Shown in pieces: positions 1 through 9,775 of a stretch of 24,769 bases of DNA. The position numbers and the translations under genes were made by a program. The notes below the pieces were generated by a model that ran no database searches, had not been told where the DNA came from, and saw only the letters and a list, made by a program, of their open reading frames with translations. The number at the start of each line of letters is the position of its first letter. Within the stretch, counting starts at the first letter, position 1. The DNA is from Pilatotrama ljubarskyi (taxonomy: Eukaryota > Basidiomycota > Agaricomycetes > Polyporales > Polyporaceae): positions 22,071-46,839 of the forward strand of contig MU277739.1 of assembly GCA_022385805.1 (NCBI GenBank). Direction: 5' to 3'.

Positions 1-869
1 AAGTCTAAGACAGTATAACATTGTCTTCCTGCAAATGGTTCCACAAAGTCGTCAAGGGTTGGAGGTAGTCCTGCATCCCGAATGGTGATTGCGTTAAGCG
101 GCTGCAGATCATGTACCAGTCGCAGCTTCCCATTCTTCTTTAGAACACAAAACCATTTTGAGCGATAAGAAGATTGACATCTCTCATACACTCCTGCCTC
201 CAATTTTCCACGAAGTAGCTCAATTACTTGCTCTCTAATCCCTGGTGGAATAGGTATGTTTTTGTCAACCCATGGCACGTGTGATATGGTCGGGATTATA
301 TACGGTGAGAAGTAATCTTCGCGGAATGTTCCTCGATCAGACTCCTCGAAAGCTAAGACTTTCTCATTCAGGCGGAAGATATGCTGGAACAGCTTCTCCT
401 CCTCCGGCCAGAGAAACCCATCTGTATTGATCTTCATTCCCTCCATTCGTTCTTTCGTCAACTTCATTGTCGGCACAAATTCGGGTGGGTGACACGTAAG
501 TGGTGTGAGAGTATTCAGAGGATTCTCTGGGAATTGCCGTATGACTCGGGCATCCTCAGGAAACACCCCTGGTACTGGTTTAACCCTCTGCGCCACTGGT
601 TTGTACACCCCAAACACCATTGCTGTCCGACTACTCCATTCACACTCTCCTTCACCATTCTCTGATGATCGTAGATCTCTGATCTCTGATGCGTTAGAGT
701 CTGTGAGACATTCAGCATCTTCAATCAAAAGAAATATGATCGGACGTCTCAGGTTCTGAGTGAACATCGGCGGTGATGCTTGCAGATTCCGAATGGTGAC
801 TATACTGCTTCTCATGCTTGGCATCTTCTGATGGATGCGGGGAGCGTCTGATTTTGGTTGTTCTGAGGT
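1..869 (-). pseudogene. Ty3/gypsy pol fragment, reverse transcriptase start
   Basis: Minus-strand translation is open from the left edge to a stop at 870-872. It gives a Ty3/gypsy polyprotein piece with, in order, a protease-RT linker (GVYKPVAQRVKPVPGVFPED), the segment FLWPEEEKLFQHIFRLNEKV, the segment DYFSPYIIPTISHVPW, and RT core blocks YRSKWFCVLKKNGKLRLVHD and QPLNAITIRDAGLP, ending at QCYTVLDL on the window edge. The protein would copy retrotransposon RNA into DNA. The catalytic YxDD block lies outside the window. No start codon or gag is visible upstream, and the frame closes at 870, so the piece is at least truncated at its N side. Its RT family differs from the pre-RT region of the element at 5733-8901, so the two are probably separate lineages. 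Confidence 0.88.
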
Positions 870-1389
870 TCACACGTGTTTCTAGGACTGCGATCACAAT
901 TGTGATGGCGCTTAGCGATGGCCAGTTTAGCGTTGTAGCTGGGACGACACATGATTACCTCATAATTCCCTATATCAATCGCTCCTTTGAACTGACCGCC
1001 CCACTTTGCCCTTCTCTCATGGCTCTACCTGTTCGTTGTTGGCTCCGAAGATCAGAGTCCCCAGCGGCATCTCAGCTGGCAGCTGGAATGTTGCGGTGAT
1101 TCTGAGTCTGCGGCGCTGAAATCGAACTGGTAGAAACAGGCTGGAAGCGCGGCTACGGTCAATGATCATGCGGCCTGCGTACTAGTGCACTTCATCCTAC
1201 TTCTGTTTTGTATCGAATTGAGAGACATCTTTGAGCCCCTGAGTGCAGGTGTCTTATCGCGTTCTGTCATTTCGGTGCAGAATTGAAGTACGATTTGATG
1301 TGCTTGTACTCCTGACATACTTGCAATATATTGTATTAGACAGACCCGTCTCAGTTGCTTGCCCGCCCCACAGTCAAAATATATTCATC
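870..1389. other. decayed retroelement sequence, no intact gene
   Basis: On the minus strand between about 1000 and 1100 short open stretches such as LPAEMPLGTLIFGANNEQVE resemble eroded polyprotein, with stops on both sides. This is probably the degenerate upstream part of the RT fragment. Between 1110 and 1389 I see no gene or clear signal. Confidence 0.4.
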
Positions 1390-1656
1390 TCAGAGATTGA
1401 ATGACAGTTCTGGCTGTGGTCCGGGCCATAATAACTTCCCCCTCATGAAACTTGGATTGAATGTAGGCCGCCACATCTCCCGCCTCTGCGCATACTCTGC
1501 CTGCTTCATCTGACTAATCATCCGCTTCATCACTGCGGTCCGCGAATTATTCTGTTTCAGCTTGCGCTTATTCAAAATAATCGCAGCTCGCACCCTCCGC
1601 TTCTTCTCTGATGCCTCTATCTCTAGCAGCTTCTTTTCCAGAGCTGGATCCTTCAT
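1390..1656 (-). CDS. small basic helical protein ORF, 88 aa, unknown
   Basis: An ATG-started minus-strand ORF of 88 codons. Residues 1-60 are rich in Lys, Arg and Glu with a likely helical or coiled-coil pattern (EKKLLEIEASEKKRR, then KRMISQMKQAEYAQRREMW). The end is Pro/Trp-containing (GKLLWPGPQPELSFNL). A TATA-like CTATATAAG lies on the minus strand at 1694-1702, 38-46 nt before the ATG. It sits just upstream of the RT fragment and on the same strand, so it may be a leader or gag remnant of that element rather than a host gene. I do not recognise a family. Confidence 0.35.
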   Translation of the reverse strand: MKDPALEKKLLEIEASEKKRRVRAAIILNKRKLKQNNSRTAVMKRMISQMKQAEYAQRREMWRPTFNPSFMRGKLLWPGPQPELSFNL

Positions 1657-1693
1657 CTCTGGTAGTTACCTACTCAGACAACTCGCACTCGTG

Positions 1694-1702
1694 CTTATAT
1701 AG
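1694..1702 (-). promoter_or_regulatory. TATA-like box before the 88-aa ORF
   Basis: CTATATAAG on the minus strand, in an AT-richer stretch, at a distance from the 1656 ATG that allows a short leader. It could equally be the TATA box of a decayed LTR. Confidence 0.35.
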
Positions 1703-2632
1703 CTTGTCCAACGAGGCTGCGTATACTTTCCAGAGCTTGCCAGACCTTACCTCCAGATTCCAGGGTTTACTGAGACTATTCTAGATTACTCTACAATTTT
1801 CTGGCTCTTAGTGGGTACCGGAATCATGTAGAATGATCTAGAATTGACCAAGTTATAGCCAAAGTAAGGCCAAGTGCGCTGCTGCTCGCCACAACTCGGC
1901 CCATGTGCGGGCCACGTGGAGAGCACGCGTGAGTCGCCTGATTTGGTCCACGAGCGCTTAGTTCGGTGTCGTCGGGCTCCGCCGCATCAGTCCGTTCTGC
2001 CTGGCCGGCTCCGGTCTCCGAACCACGTGCCCGCCAGACTTTGCTTCCTCGTCGCGTATCCTCAAGCTGCCCTACTGTCGTACTGCGTATCCCCTCTGCT
2101 CCCTCCAGCTACAAACCGCTTGGGTCGCCTCAGAACACGTCAAACTTGGTCGCCTACCATTTCCAAGCCGCAAGATCCCCTCAAAACCCGTCGCCATCGG
2201 TCAATACCGCAAGACTCGCCTTCGACGTGTCGCATCGCTTGCTACGCGTCCTCCTCTTCCGCTGAGACTCGCGCCCGCCTCTCGCAAACGTCAAGGCACT
2301 TCGCCGCTGCCTATCGGCATGAAACGAACACGTCAAACGCGTTGGATTCGCGTCCAGGTCGCTCGGCACCATCAACATCTGCAAGTACGCGTCAGGTCGC
2401 GTCGTCTCGCCTCCAGCTCTCGGGGTAGCGGTCGGATTGGGCAGAATAGCGGGAGGATAGGTCTGGGACACCCAAGCCGGTACGTACTGACCTGTTTCTA
2501 GCCATACTAACCGTCCTGAACGATCCCAGGCCCCATCTCGTCATACTCGCCCTCTCCCAGCCTCTGACCACGGCAAGAGGTCATGCCCGTCCAGTTTGCC
2601 CGGCAGCATCTCGAGGGTTTTGTAGCTCGCCT

Positions 2633-2654
2633 CGGGCGTGTCTACTTAACTCCA
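2633..2654 (+). repeat. dispersed motif copy A (GCGTGTCTACTTAACTC core)
   Basis: The 22-nt block is identical to copy C at 3486-3507 and shares an 18-nt core with copy B at 2802-2819. The core contains TACTTAAC, which resembles a branch site, and an AG follows within a few bases in each copy. The copies fall in different reading frames, so the DNA or RNA sequence rather than a peptide is shared. Confidence 0.7.
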
Positions 2655-2800
2655 AGACTTGCTCATACTCGCCTCAAGACCGCTGTCACCCTACGCGTTC
2701 AAGACTCCATCCTGCCGCAATCGTCAGCCGTCCACCGGCCCCTCTCAACATCACGCTGCACCCTCGCCTCACGAGTCTCAAGACCATGGTGCACACCGTC

Positions 2801-2820
2801 CGGCGTGTCTACTTAACTCA
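2801..2820 (+). repeat. dispersed motif copy B
   Basis: Shares GGCGTGTCTACTTAACTC with copies A and C, then continues into ATCCAG. Confidence 0.7.
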
Positions 2821-2970
2821 TCCAGCGTGCTCCGTCGTCCCCTCGATCAGCAAGTCCGCAAGCGTGCCGTCCTCGAGCTCGCTTCATCCATCCTCCCAAC
2901 AACCCACTCTCCTCAAGCCATCCAGCGCACGTGACGACTGCGGGGCATAGGTACGTTCCCGCCGTCGCGC

Positions 2971-3065
2971 CTTCATTTTCGTTTTTCATTCTATCTTTAT
3001 TCTTTTCCTTCTTCTGTTCTTTTCTTTTCTTTTCTCTTTCTTTTCTTTCATCCCTACTCTCTTCC
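2971..3065 (+). repeat. polypyrimidine tract
   Basis: About 95 nt almost entirely of T and C, including repeats of TTTTC. It lies downstream of a possible donor GTACGT at 2951 and upstream of a possible acceptor CTCAACAG ending at 3190, so it may be the body of a long intron or a simple-sequence expansion. Confidence 0.75.
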
Positions 3066-3485
3066 TCGAGCGACGGCGGCGCTCGGGCAGCGTACGGACG
3101 AGGCATTTGCCTCGCGAGTAGCTGTTCGAGCCCCAAGGTCAATCTCTGCGTGTATCTTTTCTTTCGCTTCATCTGCTCTCTTCTCAACAGCCTCCTTTTG
3201 CTATCAACGCCCTCAGCTCAACCACGCCTGTATCTCGTCTGCAGTAGGCTCGGACTCGCTCACTCTGGGTGCTTACTGACATATAGACCGTTCTGGACGC
3301 TTCACGGAACCCATCCGTACCAAGACGCATTCTCCTGGTCGTCGTCCGTCCGGATCGCTCAGTAGGCTTCGCACAACACCTCGCACTCGCCCCGCCCATG
3401 TCGCATCGTTGGCAGGCGGTGTCCTCAGCAGGTAATGCCCCCTCCTCAACACATGTAGGCCAGTACTAACTACGTCCTCGGTTCC

Positions 3486-3507
3486 CGGGCGTGTCTACTT
3501 AACTCCA
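3486..3507 (+). repeat. dispersed motif copy C
   Basis: Identical over 22 nt to copy A. Here the motif would form the 3' end of a 77-nt intron candidate (3432-3508), with TACTTAAC as branch region and CCAG as acceptor. Confidence 0.7.
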
Positions 3508-4266
3508 GGTCCCTCATCCGTCGTCAATACCTGCCACGCGCGTCGCATCAGGCGTACTCCTTTCGCTTCGGCCACCACTCCGTCACCTGCTGCGGCGCAT
3601 TGGGTAAGTCCTGCTGCATCGGTGTCTGCCGTCCGTGTCGCATTCGCTCACGTCCTTTCCGACTTAGCCTCCCCCATCGGCGATGTCTTGCAACTCGCTC
3701 GGCAGGGACTGTCGTACTCGGAGCAATCAAACGCATCGCGTCCGCCATCAACCTTGCACGCGTCGTGCTCATGCCTGGCAACTGGTACGTACTAATCTCT
3801 GCCTCCATCTGCATCTCTACTGACATTGCATGGGGTCACACTTACCGCTCCTGCTGTACTTATACCCTTCACGCTAACATCTCTAGATCTATCCACTCTC
3901 ATCCAGTACGTCCCAGCACATTCTGACACCTTCGGTTCCTTTCTCTGACATTCTCTATCCTCCCACAACATTCTAGGACCTTCCGTCCCCTCCTATACCA
4001 TTCTTCTACTGACCACCCAGGTTACGCCCTTCCCCAACTTGCATGTCGTGGACACTCGCAAACCCGGTAAGTCATATTCAGTCCTCCCCAGTGCTGAGGA
4101 CGGGATATACCCTCGGCTGTTGCCTTGCGGATACCTGCCTCTGCTCTGTGGGGTCCTGATTTCTCCTTCTGCATCACCTCGAGAGTCTCCGCACTGTCTG
4201 CGTGCCCCACAGTTCGAACTTAGAACTTCGCGGCCGGTTTAATTTAATGACCCGTTAACTTGGTCA

Positions 4267-4293
4267 CCGGCGATCAAACCAAGCGTGCTTCTG
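4267..4293 (+). repeat. imperfect repeat with 4488-4513
   Basis: CCGGCGATCAAAC is shared exactly with 4488-4500, and both copies continue to GCTTCTG after a variable spacer. A second weak pair (CCTTGAA followed by CAATT and TGT) occurs near 4427 and 4807. The region may contain old duplications. Confidence 0.45.
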
Positions 4294-5732
4294 TGGCGTC
4301 AGACTATAAGCATCAAGCATTAAGCAATAGACTATTTCATACAAATTCGTCCATTGTGAGCTAACTACTGGATCGTTCGTTTCAAAACTCCAGACTTATG
4401 TGCTAGCTCGCAGAACCTCATATCTCCTTGAAAACCAATTATGTACGCACATCCTGTATGGCTGCAGAGCACAAGTGCTCCCAACCCCCGGCGATCAAAC
4501 ACATCCGCTTCTGAAGTTCTCGCTTGGCTCGGCATAGTCTCGGCAACTTATCCCTCAATTCCCACATTTCGTACCTCATCTGACCATCAAATCTGCTGTC
4601 TGTCATTCATCATTCTAGGCCGTACGACTCCCGACACGTCATGCCCTCGTGGCTATGGTTCGGCGAATATCGTGCCTGTTTCATTCATTCATTCATCCTA
4701 TCCTGTCATCTTTGTACCAAAACTGTGGTTGGCCATCATTGCCGATTCTCTGCCGACTGTGCGCCGATCTCCGCCTGCGGGCGTCTCTACTGCATCTTTA
4801 CGTAATCCTTGAATAACAATTGTGTAAGAGAAGGTCCTTATCAACCTTCCCAAACACGTGTGCGTTTCATCCCTGGTTCTCAATTCAAATGTGCAGAACC
4901 ATGACTCAGTCATGTTCCCACTTCTGAGCTTCTCGCGTGCCTTTCCATTCGTCGAAGTCCTGAAACTGATGAACGTGCCTCCCTCGTGCCCCGCTGATCC
5001 CGAATCTCCGGATGCGGTGCCTTCGGAAAGTTTCGCACGGCCTTGTATCGCTCTTGCCTGCCTGTCACTTATACGGAGCCTTCTGCGATCTGCAGTCCCT
5101 CATTCTTCTTCTCTCCGTTTCTCGACCTTCACCCGTCGTTCTGCCGTCGTCATGCTCCGTGGTGCGGGGCTCTTAGCTTAGCCCTGGGGCCTCGCAACTG
5201 AGCTCTCCACCCACCTCGTACGTCTCCATCTCATCATTATTATCGTCGCAACTGCCTCAGCGATACTCGACACATGCACAGATGGTATCCAACCGCCAAC
5301 CCGTCAAGATTGGTGGGCTGGGACGGACGGCAGCTATACCCCCGTTTTTGGTACGTCACCCCTCTGCGTTGTGTCTCTCTCGCTGACCATCTCCCATTCT
5401 CAGCTCCTCCGCGCAAACACGTTCGCGGCCGGCCGAGCGCTCCCTTCTTCCGCTCCGCATAGACTCTGCACTTCATTTTGTGAATACCTCCCGTTCTTCG
5501 TCGCTACTCAGTCTGCTGATCAACCCTTGGTAGTAATTCTTTTGCCTCATCATGCTCTCGTCATCGTCGTCGTCGCGCTACCCCCTCCACTCTGCATTAG
5601 TTACGATCATTCACGACCATCATGTACTAGATTACACCTGACCTCCGTAATCGAGCAATACTGAGTGTGGTACACATTTGGGACCCGGTGATGTGCGAGA
5701 ATCTGCAAACATGTCCCCCACGCTGCATGCGT

Positions 5733-7577
5733 CTAATCCTCAGATAGTCCAGGTATCCAGATCGCGTCACGCTTCCGCTTATGCCCACGAATGAGTTCCA
5801 CATCCGCTTTCGACAATCCTAGCACAACCGCTTCATGATCTAATACACTACTATCATCTTGAGCATTCTGAGTCTCTGCTGGCACTTCCTGCTCCAAAAC
5901 AGTTGCAGTTTGCTCGATCATCTCGGGGCAGACCCACACAGGTGACCGTTGTTCGGGCGGGGTGCTAGCAATACTATCATGGCCATCTTCATCAGTCTGT
6001 GTCTCAACGTCCATGCAAGGTAAATTCTCTTCCAGGATCTCGCCTGGCTCTAGCTCTCGATTCGTACTCGACCATAGCGTATCCAGCTCATCTTCGAATG
6101 CCATTTTACGTATCACTTCTGCCAAGTCTTGCGTTGTATGCCGTGGCCATACCTGACATTGTGCCCGACTTGGTGAAGATGTGTCTGTCTCATCATCGTC
6201 ACCCAGATTTACAGATTCCATAGATGCACATGATCTTAGAGCTTTGTTTGCTTCCTCCACTCGCTGAGATGTATGTGGGAAGTACAGCATGTGTAAGATG
6301 CCGTGTCCCTCGTGATATGTCCCATCGAGCTTCACCGTTGCATTTCGTAGCAGAAACAGGTCCTCTTTTCCTGACAAACCTGTTCTCATAGCATCTGATA
6401 AAGTCAACCTATCTGCCTCGTAAGGTGTTACTGACTCCATCCATGGCTGGTAAGCTGTTCGGGGAAGTACATGCCCTTCACAGTACCTTTGCAACAATCT
6501 CTCATACATGTGGTTCTCAACATTAACCTCACTAGGGCCCTCTTCAGGCTCTAGCTGCTGTGTTACCTCATCTATGTGAATGTTCCATGGATCGTGCTCT
6601 GGTAATGGATCTAGTTCATCCTGCTCTTCTAGCGTCATAGGATAGACCTTTCCGCAATAGGGCTTAGCACCAGGAAGGAGTTCGATGACATGGTCATAAG
6701 GACAGTGCTCAGGAAGCACATTGAAGGTGTCTTCTGAGAACACATCCTCAAAATCCCGATATTGCTCAGGAACCATTTCCTCGAATGTGCGTTTTCCTTT
6801 AGCCTGGTTCTGCTCAATTGCAATTTCCATTGCGACTGAGGTCTTAGCCCTGATATATACGGCATTAAGGTATTCCTTACGAGACCTCAAGTACGACGGG
6901 GTGTTCAACATGAAGAGGTGTTCTCCCTCATCTATGATGCGCTGACATGAGGAAGGGCAGCGATCAAACTCTACCGTCTTCTTCTGCCAGTCGATAGAGG
7001 GATTGTGGTGTTCAATCCTCTCATGGCCTAAGAAGAGATCTGCCTTCCCCAGGTCGGTCACTAGGAACTGAAGGCGCTCCCGATGATCACCAATGCGCAA
7101 CCATAGAGTGACATAGTGGGTGATACTACCTCCTACATTTGGCGAGCCATCCGCATTATACACAGCGATTGGCTGCTCAAATGGGTGCATGGTGAGATTA
7201 GCCCGTCGAACCAGATCTCGATGTACACAAGAGCCCGTGCAACCCGTGTCCACCAAACCCACCAAGTCCATCTTGGCCCCCGTCTCCGGATTCTCAATCT
7301 CCACCGGTATGTCCAACTGACGCCTAGCGCCAGATCCCCGTACCACCTTGAAATAGCGAGGACCCTCAGAGGTAATGCTGAACACATTGGTTTTGGTGTC
7401 CGCCGCGCTCGGACTAGTTTTTCCGATGTTTTTGGGTTTTTCATTTATTGAAGTAGTAGTGGTACAACCCATAGTAGGGTGAGAGAGAGAGCTAGTCGGA
7501 GAAACTATGTTACAAGATTGAGTGGGGAGTGGGACTGAAGGTGATGAGATACAAGGGGAGTGTGATGGTGCGGTCAC
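5733..7577 (-). CDS. retrotransposon retropepsin polyprotein lacking RT
   Basis: An open frame of 614 codons. The first in-frame codon reported is GTG, and expression would be by -1 frameshift from gag. Residues about 75-205 form a retroviral-type aspartic protease with the active-site DTG at 110-112 (GLVDTGCTGSC) and the downstream FLVTDLGKADLFLGHERIE block. Residues about 265-322 match the linker normally found just before RT (FEEMVPEQYRDFEDVFSED, then KPYCGKVYPMTLEEQDELD). At about residue 323 (near position 6608) this stops, and an unrecognised acidic C-terminal part of about 290 residues follows instead of RT. The long open frame suggests either a recent internal deletion or a non-autonomous element kept in this form. 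I do not recognise the C-terminal part. Confidence 0.75.
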   Translation of the reverse strand: MTAPSHSPCISSPSVPLPTQSCNIVSPTSSLSHPTMGCTTTTSINEKPKNIGKTSPSAADTKTNVFSITSEGPRYFKVVRGSGARRQLDIPVEIENPETGAKMDLVGLVDTGCTGSCVHRDLVRRANLTMHPFEQPIAVYNADGSPNVGGSITHYVTLWLRIGDHRERLQFLVTDLGKADLFLGHERIEHHNPSIDWQKKTVEFDRCPSSCQRIIDEGEHLFMLNTPSYLRSRKEYLNAVYIRAKTSVAMEIAIEQNQAKGKRTFEEMVPEQYRDFEDVFSEDTFNVLPEHCPYDHVIELLPGAKPYCGKVYPMTLEEQDELDPLPEHDPWNIHIDEVTQQLEPEEGPSEVNVENHMYERLLQRYCEGHVLPRTAYQPWMESVTPYEADRLTLSDAMRTGLSGKEDLFLLRNATVKLDGTYHEGHGILHMLYFPHTSQRVEEANKALRSCASMESVNLGDDDETDTSSPSRAQCQVWPRHTTQDLAEVIRKMAFEDELDTLWSSTNRELEPGEILEENLPCMDVETQTDEDGHDSIASTPPEQRSPVWVCPEMIEQTATVLEQEVPAETQNAQDDSSVLDHEAVVLGLSKADVELIRGHKRKRDAIWIPGLSED

Positions 7578-8901
7578 ACACTCCCTAACTCGAAACCCTG
7601 CGCAGCGAAGTCCTCGGGGTCTTCAGCAGCCCAGCGACGCATCGACTCAACCAGCTCCTCACGTGCCTCCAGTTCTTCCCAGGCACGACGAACACACTGC
7701 TGCTCCGGGCTCCGGTTTGGGTAATGCCACAGTGAGCGACACGATCCAGCCTCAGATCTCTTGCTGCTGCACTTCCAGCATGTGCGGTCAAGGTCCATTG
7801 GTTGACCATGGCCACCGTAGACAATGCCGGTGCCATCATGGCGTGTCGGGACAGGTGGGGCAGTAGTAGTCGAGGCAACGGGAGCTGGGTTACGCACGGA
7901 CGGGGAGGGTGCCGATGGAGCAGGACGAGAGGAAGAGGGGGATGCCAACAGCGAGGGGACATGACCGCGAACGATCTGACCCTTGCGCCAGAAGGTGTCG
8001 ATGTTGGTGATGCGAGTCTTCCAGTCCTCGTAGCTGGTGGGCTCCTCGCCAGATGCGTAGATGGTGTTGGTGATCGATGGCTTCGAGTGACGTTCGACAA
8101 GGTCGATGAGGTGCTTGTCGGCAGTCAAGTAGCCGGCGAGGTCGGCGAGCTCCTCGAACTCCTGGAAGAAGTCGGCTGCGGGGCGGCTACCCATGAGGCA
8201 TTGCTCTAGATTCACCTGGGCGGTCTTGACGACATTGGGATCGACATAGGTCTTGTCGACCTCCGTCCAGAAGTCGTCAAGGGACTTGAAGGTCCACTTG
8301 CCGCCGGGAAGGTGGTGCTTCTTGCAGAAGACGCGCCGCCAGCGCTCGATGTGGTCGCCACGGATGAATGAGACAATCGTAGTGATTGCTCGATCCTTGT
8401 CCATGCTTCCCACGTAGAGCTGAAGCTCTTGCTTCCAGGCGTCGTATCGCGCTTAAGTCCCATCGAAGGTGTCGGGCTCCTTGACCTTGGGTCGGGGGGA
8501 CGAGGTCGGGAACCGCTCGACGAGAGTCTGGACCGTCGCTTGGATGAAGGCTTGTGTATCCTCGTCGATTTGTGGCGCCATCGCTCTTGTTGTGCAATGA
8601 GTTTCGGGTGTGGAGGTGGTAGCGGTGGCCTCGATGGAAGGGACGGATGGGGTGACGGGAGGTGCGGAAAACGCGAAGGGGTTGTGCTTGCGAGGGGCGC
8701 GCCAGTGACAGTCGAGGTCGGGCCGCTGCTCACGGTCGACGTCGGACGTGCACGAGTCGGCGGGGCTTGCGCAAGTGGAATGGGAGGGGTAGGTGGTACG
8801 CTCGGGGAGACGGCCGGTGTGGGCGCACGAGTCACGTGCGCGGGAGGCGGAGAGGGCTCGGGGGTGTAGGATTCGAGGAGATTATCGTAGTTGTAGTCCA
8901 T
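7574..8901 (-). pseudogene. gag of the Ty3/gypsy element, frame-disrupted
   Basis: Gag forms the virus-like particle that packages retrotransposon RNA. The N-terminal proline-rich part starts at an ATG at 8901 (MDYNYDNLLESYTPEPSPPP). The frame then changes near 8690 to give MAPQIDEDTQAFIQATVQ. An in-frame TAA stands at 8453-8455, just after KEPDTFDGT. The gag core follows (YDAWKQELQLYVGSM, SFIRGDHIERWRRVF, FFQEFEELADLAGYL). The zinc knuckle is damaged: CWKC is present at about 7776, but the expected G-x-H and final C are spread over two frames, consistent with a small deletion. The end (EDPEDFAAQGFELGSV) overlaps the protease frame. At least one stop and two frame changes make it non-functional as read. 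Confidence 0.75.
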
Positions 8902-9659
8902 GCAAAACCGAACCTGTCCACCGTCTCACAATGGTGCGCCTGCAGTCGTGTTATTTAGGCTCAACCCGGACAAGAGACCGGTTGTGTAGCGTGAAGGGCT
9001 CGCCGAAGTGCTCGGGAGCTCGAACCCTTCAGAGGCCGTAACGCGCCTGCCTCAAAAGGCTGACTGACACGTGGGGTTTTCCTATAGTAGAGATAGATAG
9101 CGAGAGACGGACCGCGAAACGAGCACTGTACCAAAGCTATCGTAGGGTGGTCTCCGGTGATCGGCTGGCTGCTGGCACCGGAAAGGGGTGCGCGGTCGGA
9201 AAGTCGTTCAACGGCGCAGAAAAGCGGTTTCGGCGTCGATTTTTGAGACGGTACGAGAAGGCGACCCAGGGGTTCGTCCTAGGGCGCAAGAAGACCAGAG
9301 AGGAGAGAAGAAGCAAGAGAAGGAGACGACGACGGGGAGAGGAGGAGATGGGCGCTAAACGCTGTACACCAGCGTAGACGCTCGGGATTGTCGGTGACGG
9401 TAGATTTCGCTTTCGAGCCCGTTAGATGCCACGTTTCGAAAAGGACAAGGGGTCGGCTTTGAGCTTATGATACGGCAGGCGAGGACGAGACGCCAGAGAC
9501 GATATGGGGGAAAATGTACCAGCTCAAAGCCGAGGAAACGTCGCCCCAGCCCGAGGGTGCTTATATTGAGTGCTGTAACTCTGAGCTTATCTCGTGTATC
9601 TTACTAGCACTAACAAAGTAACTACGTATAACGGAAGCGCTCGTATGGTGCTCGTAACA
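8902..9659 (-). other. probable 5' LTR and leader of the gypsy element
   Basis: The minus strand begins TGTTACGAG at 9659 and has a TATA-like AATATAAGC at 9559-9567. A pyrimidine-rich stretch follows (plus-strand purine tract 9290-9350), leading to the gag start at 8901. The LTR's inner end and the primer-binding site could not be fixed. An inverted repeat GAAGGG/CCCTTC sits at 8993-8998 and 9025-9030. No gene is seen here. Confidence 0.45.
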
Positions 9660-9772
9660 CGTACCAAGGTTCTTGGATACAGACGACGTCAACGTCATCC
9701 GCCGAGAAGTAGATGCGTATGTTGCGGAGAATGGTTCACATTTTGGAAGACTACATGAAGACGGTGCTGCAT
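9660..9772 (-). pseudogene. start of LINE ORF2 (endonuclease), truncated
   Basis: An ATG at 9772 lies 3 nt after the ORF1 stop (TAG, TTA, ATG) and opens MQHRLHVVFQNVNHSP, which closes after about 25 codons. The adjacent frame then gives ADDVDVVCIQEPWYV, the typical first block of an apurinic-like endonuclease domain of a LINE ORF2. A one-base lesion between the two is the simplest reading. The coding sequence ends at the putative gypsy LTR start (9659), and I found no continuation elsewhere in the window. Confidence 0.65.
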
Positions 9773-9775
9773 TAA

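Larger units (their letters stand above)
1703..5732. other. 4-kb region with no convincing gene but many intron-like signals
   Basis: No long or recognisable ORF was found on either strand. The plus strand is pyrimidine-rich and carries a series of fungal-style intron candidates: 2480-2529 (GTACGT, TACTAAC, CAG), 3244-3286, 3432-3508 (GTAATG, ACTAAC, CCAG), 3604-3667, 3785-3886 (GTACGT, GCTAAC, TAG), 3906-4020, a lone donor at 4067 (GTAAGT) and 5351-5403 (GTACGT, GCTGAC, CAG). Exons between them do not join into a protein I recognise. The region may be a decayed spliced gene, a spliced non-coding transcript, or transposon remains. Confidence 0.35.
5733..9659 (-). mobile_element. Ty3/gypsy-type LTR element, incomplete
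   Basis: The minus-strand order is a putative LTR start TGTTACGAG at 9659, leader, gag (8901-7574) and a protease-containing frame (7577-5733). Pol lies in the -1 frame relative to gag with a short overlap, as is usual in the superfamily. RT, RNase H and integrase are absent. I could not find a 3' LTR matching 9659: after the pol stop there is a purine-rich GTGGGGGACATG at about 5710-5721 that could be a polypurine tract, but what follows does not resemble the 5' end. The 5' boundary rests on the abrupt end of LINE ORF2 coding sequence there. The element is non-autonomous and its left end is unproven. Confidence 0.6.

Noticed and set aside
5680..5732. Start of a 3' LTR (TGTTTGCAG on the minus strand after a purine tract)
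   Set aside because: It does not match the putative 5' LTR start at 9659, and no inner or outer boundary could be found.
8990..9032. tRNA-like or primer-binding hairpin with GTTCGAG
   Set aside because: The arms do not form a tRNA cloverleaf and no CCA-complementary primer site follows an LTR end; only the GAAGGG/CCCTTC pair stands.
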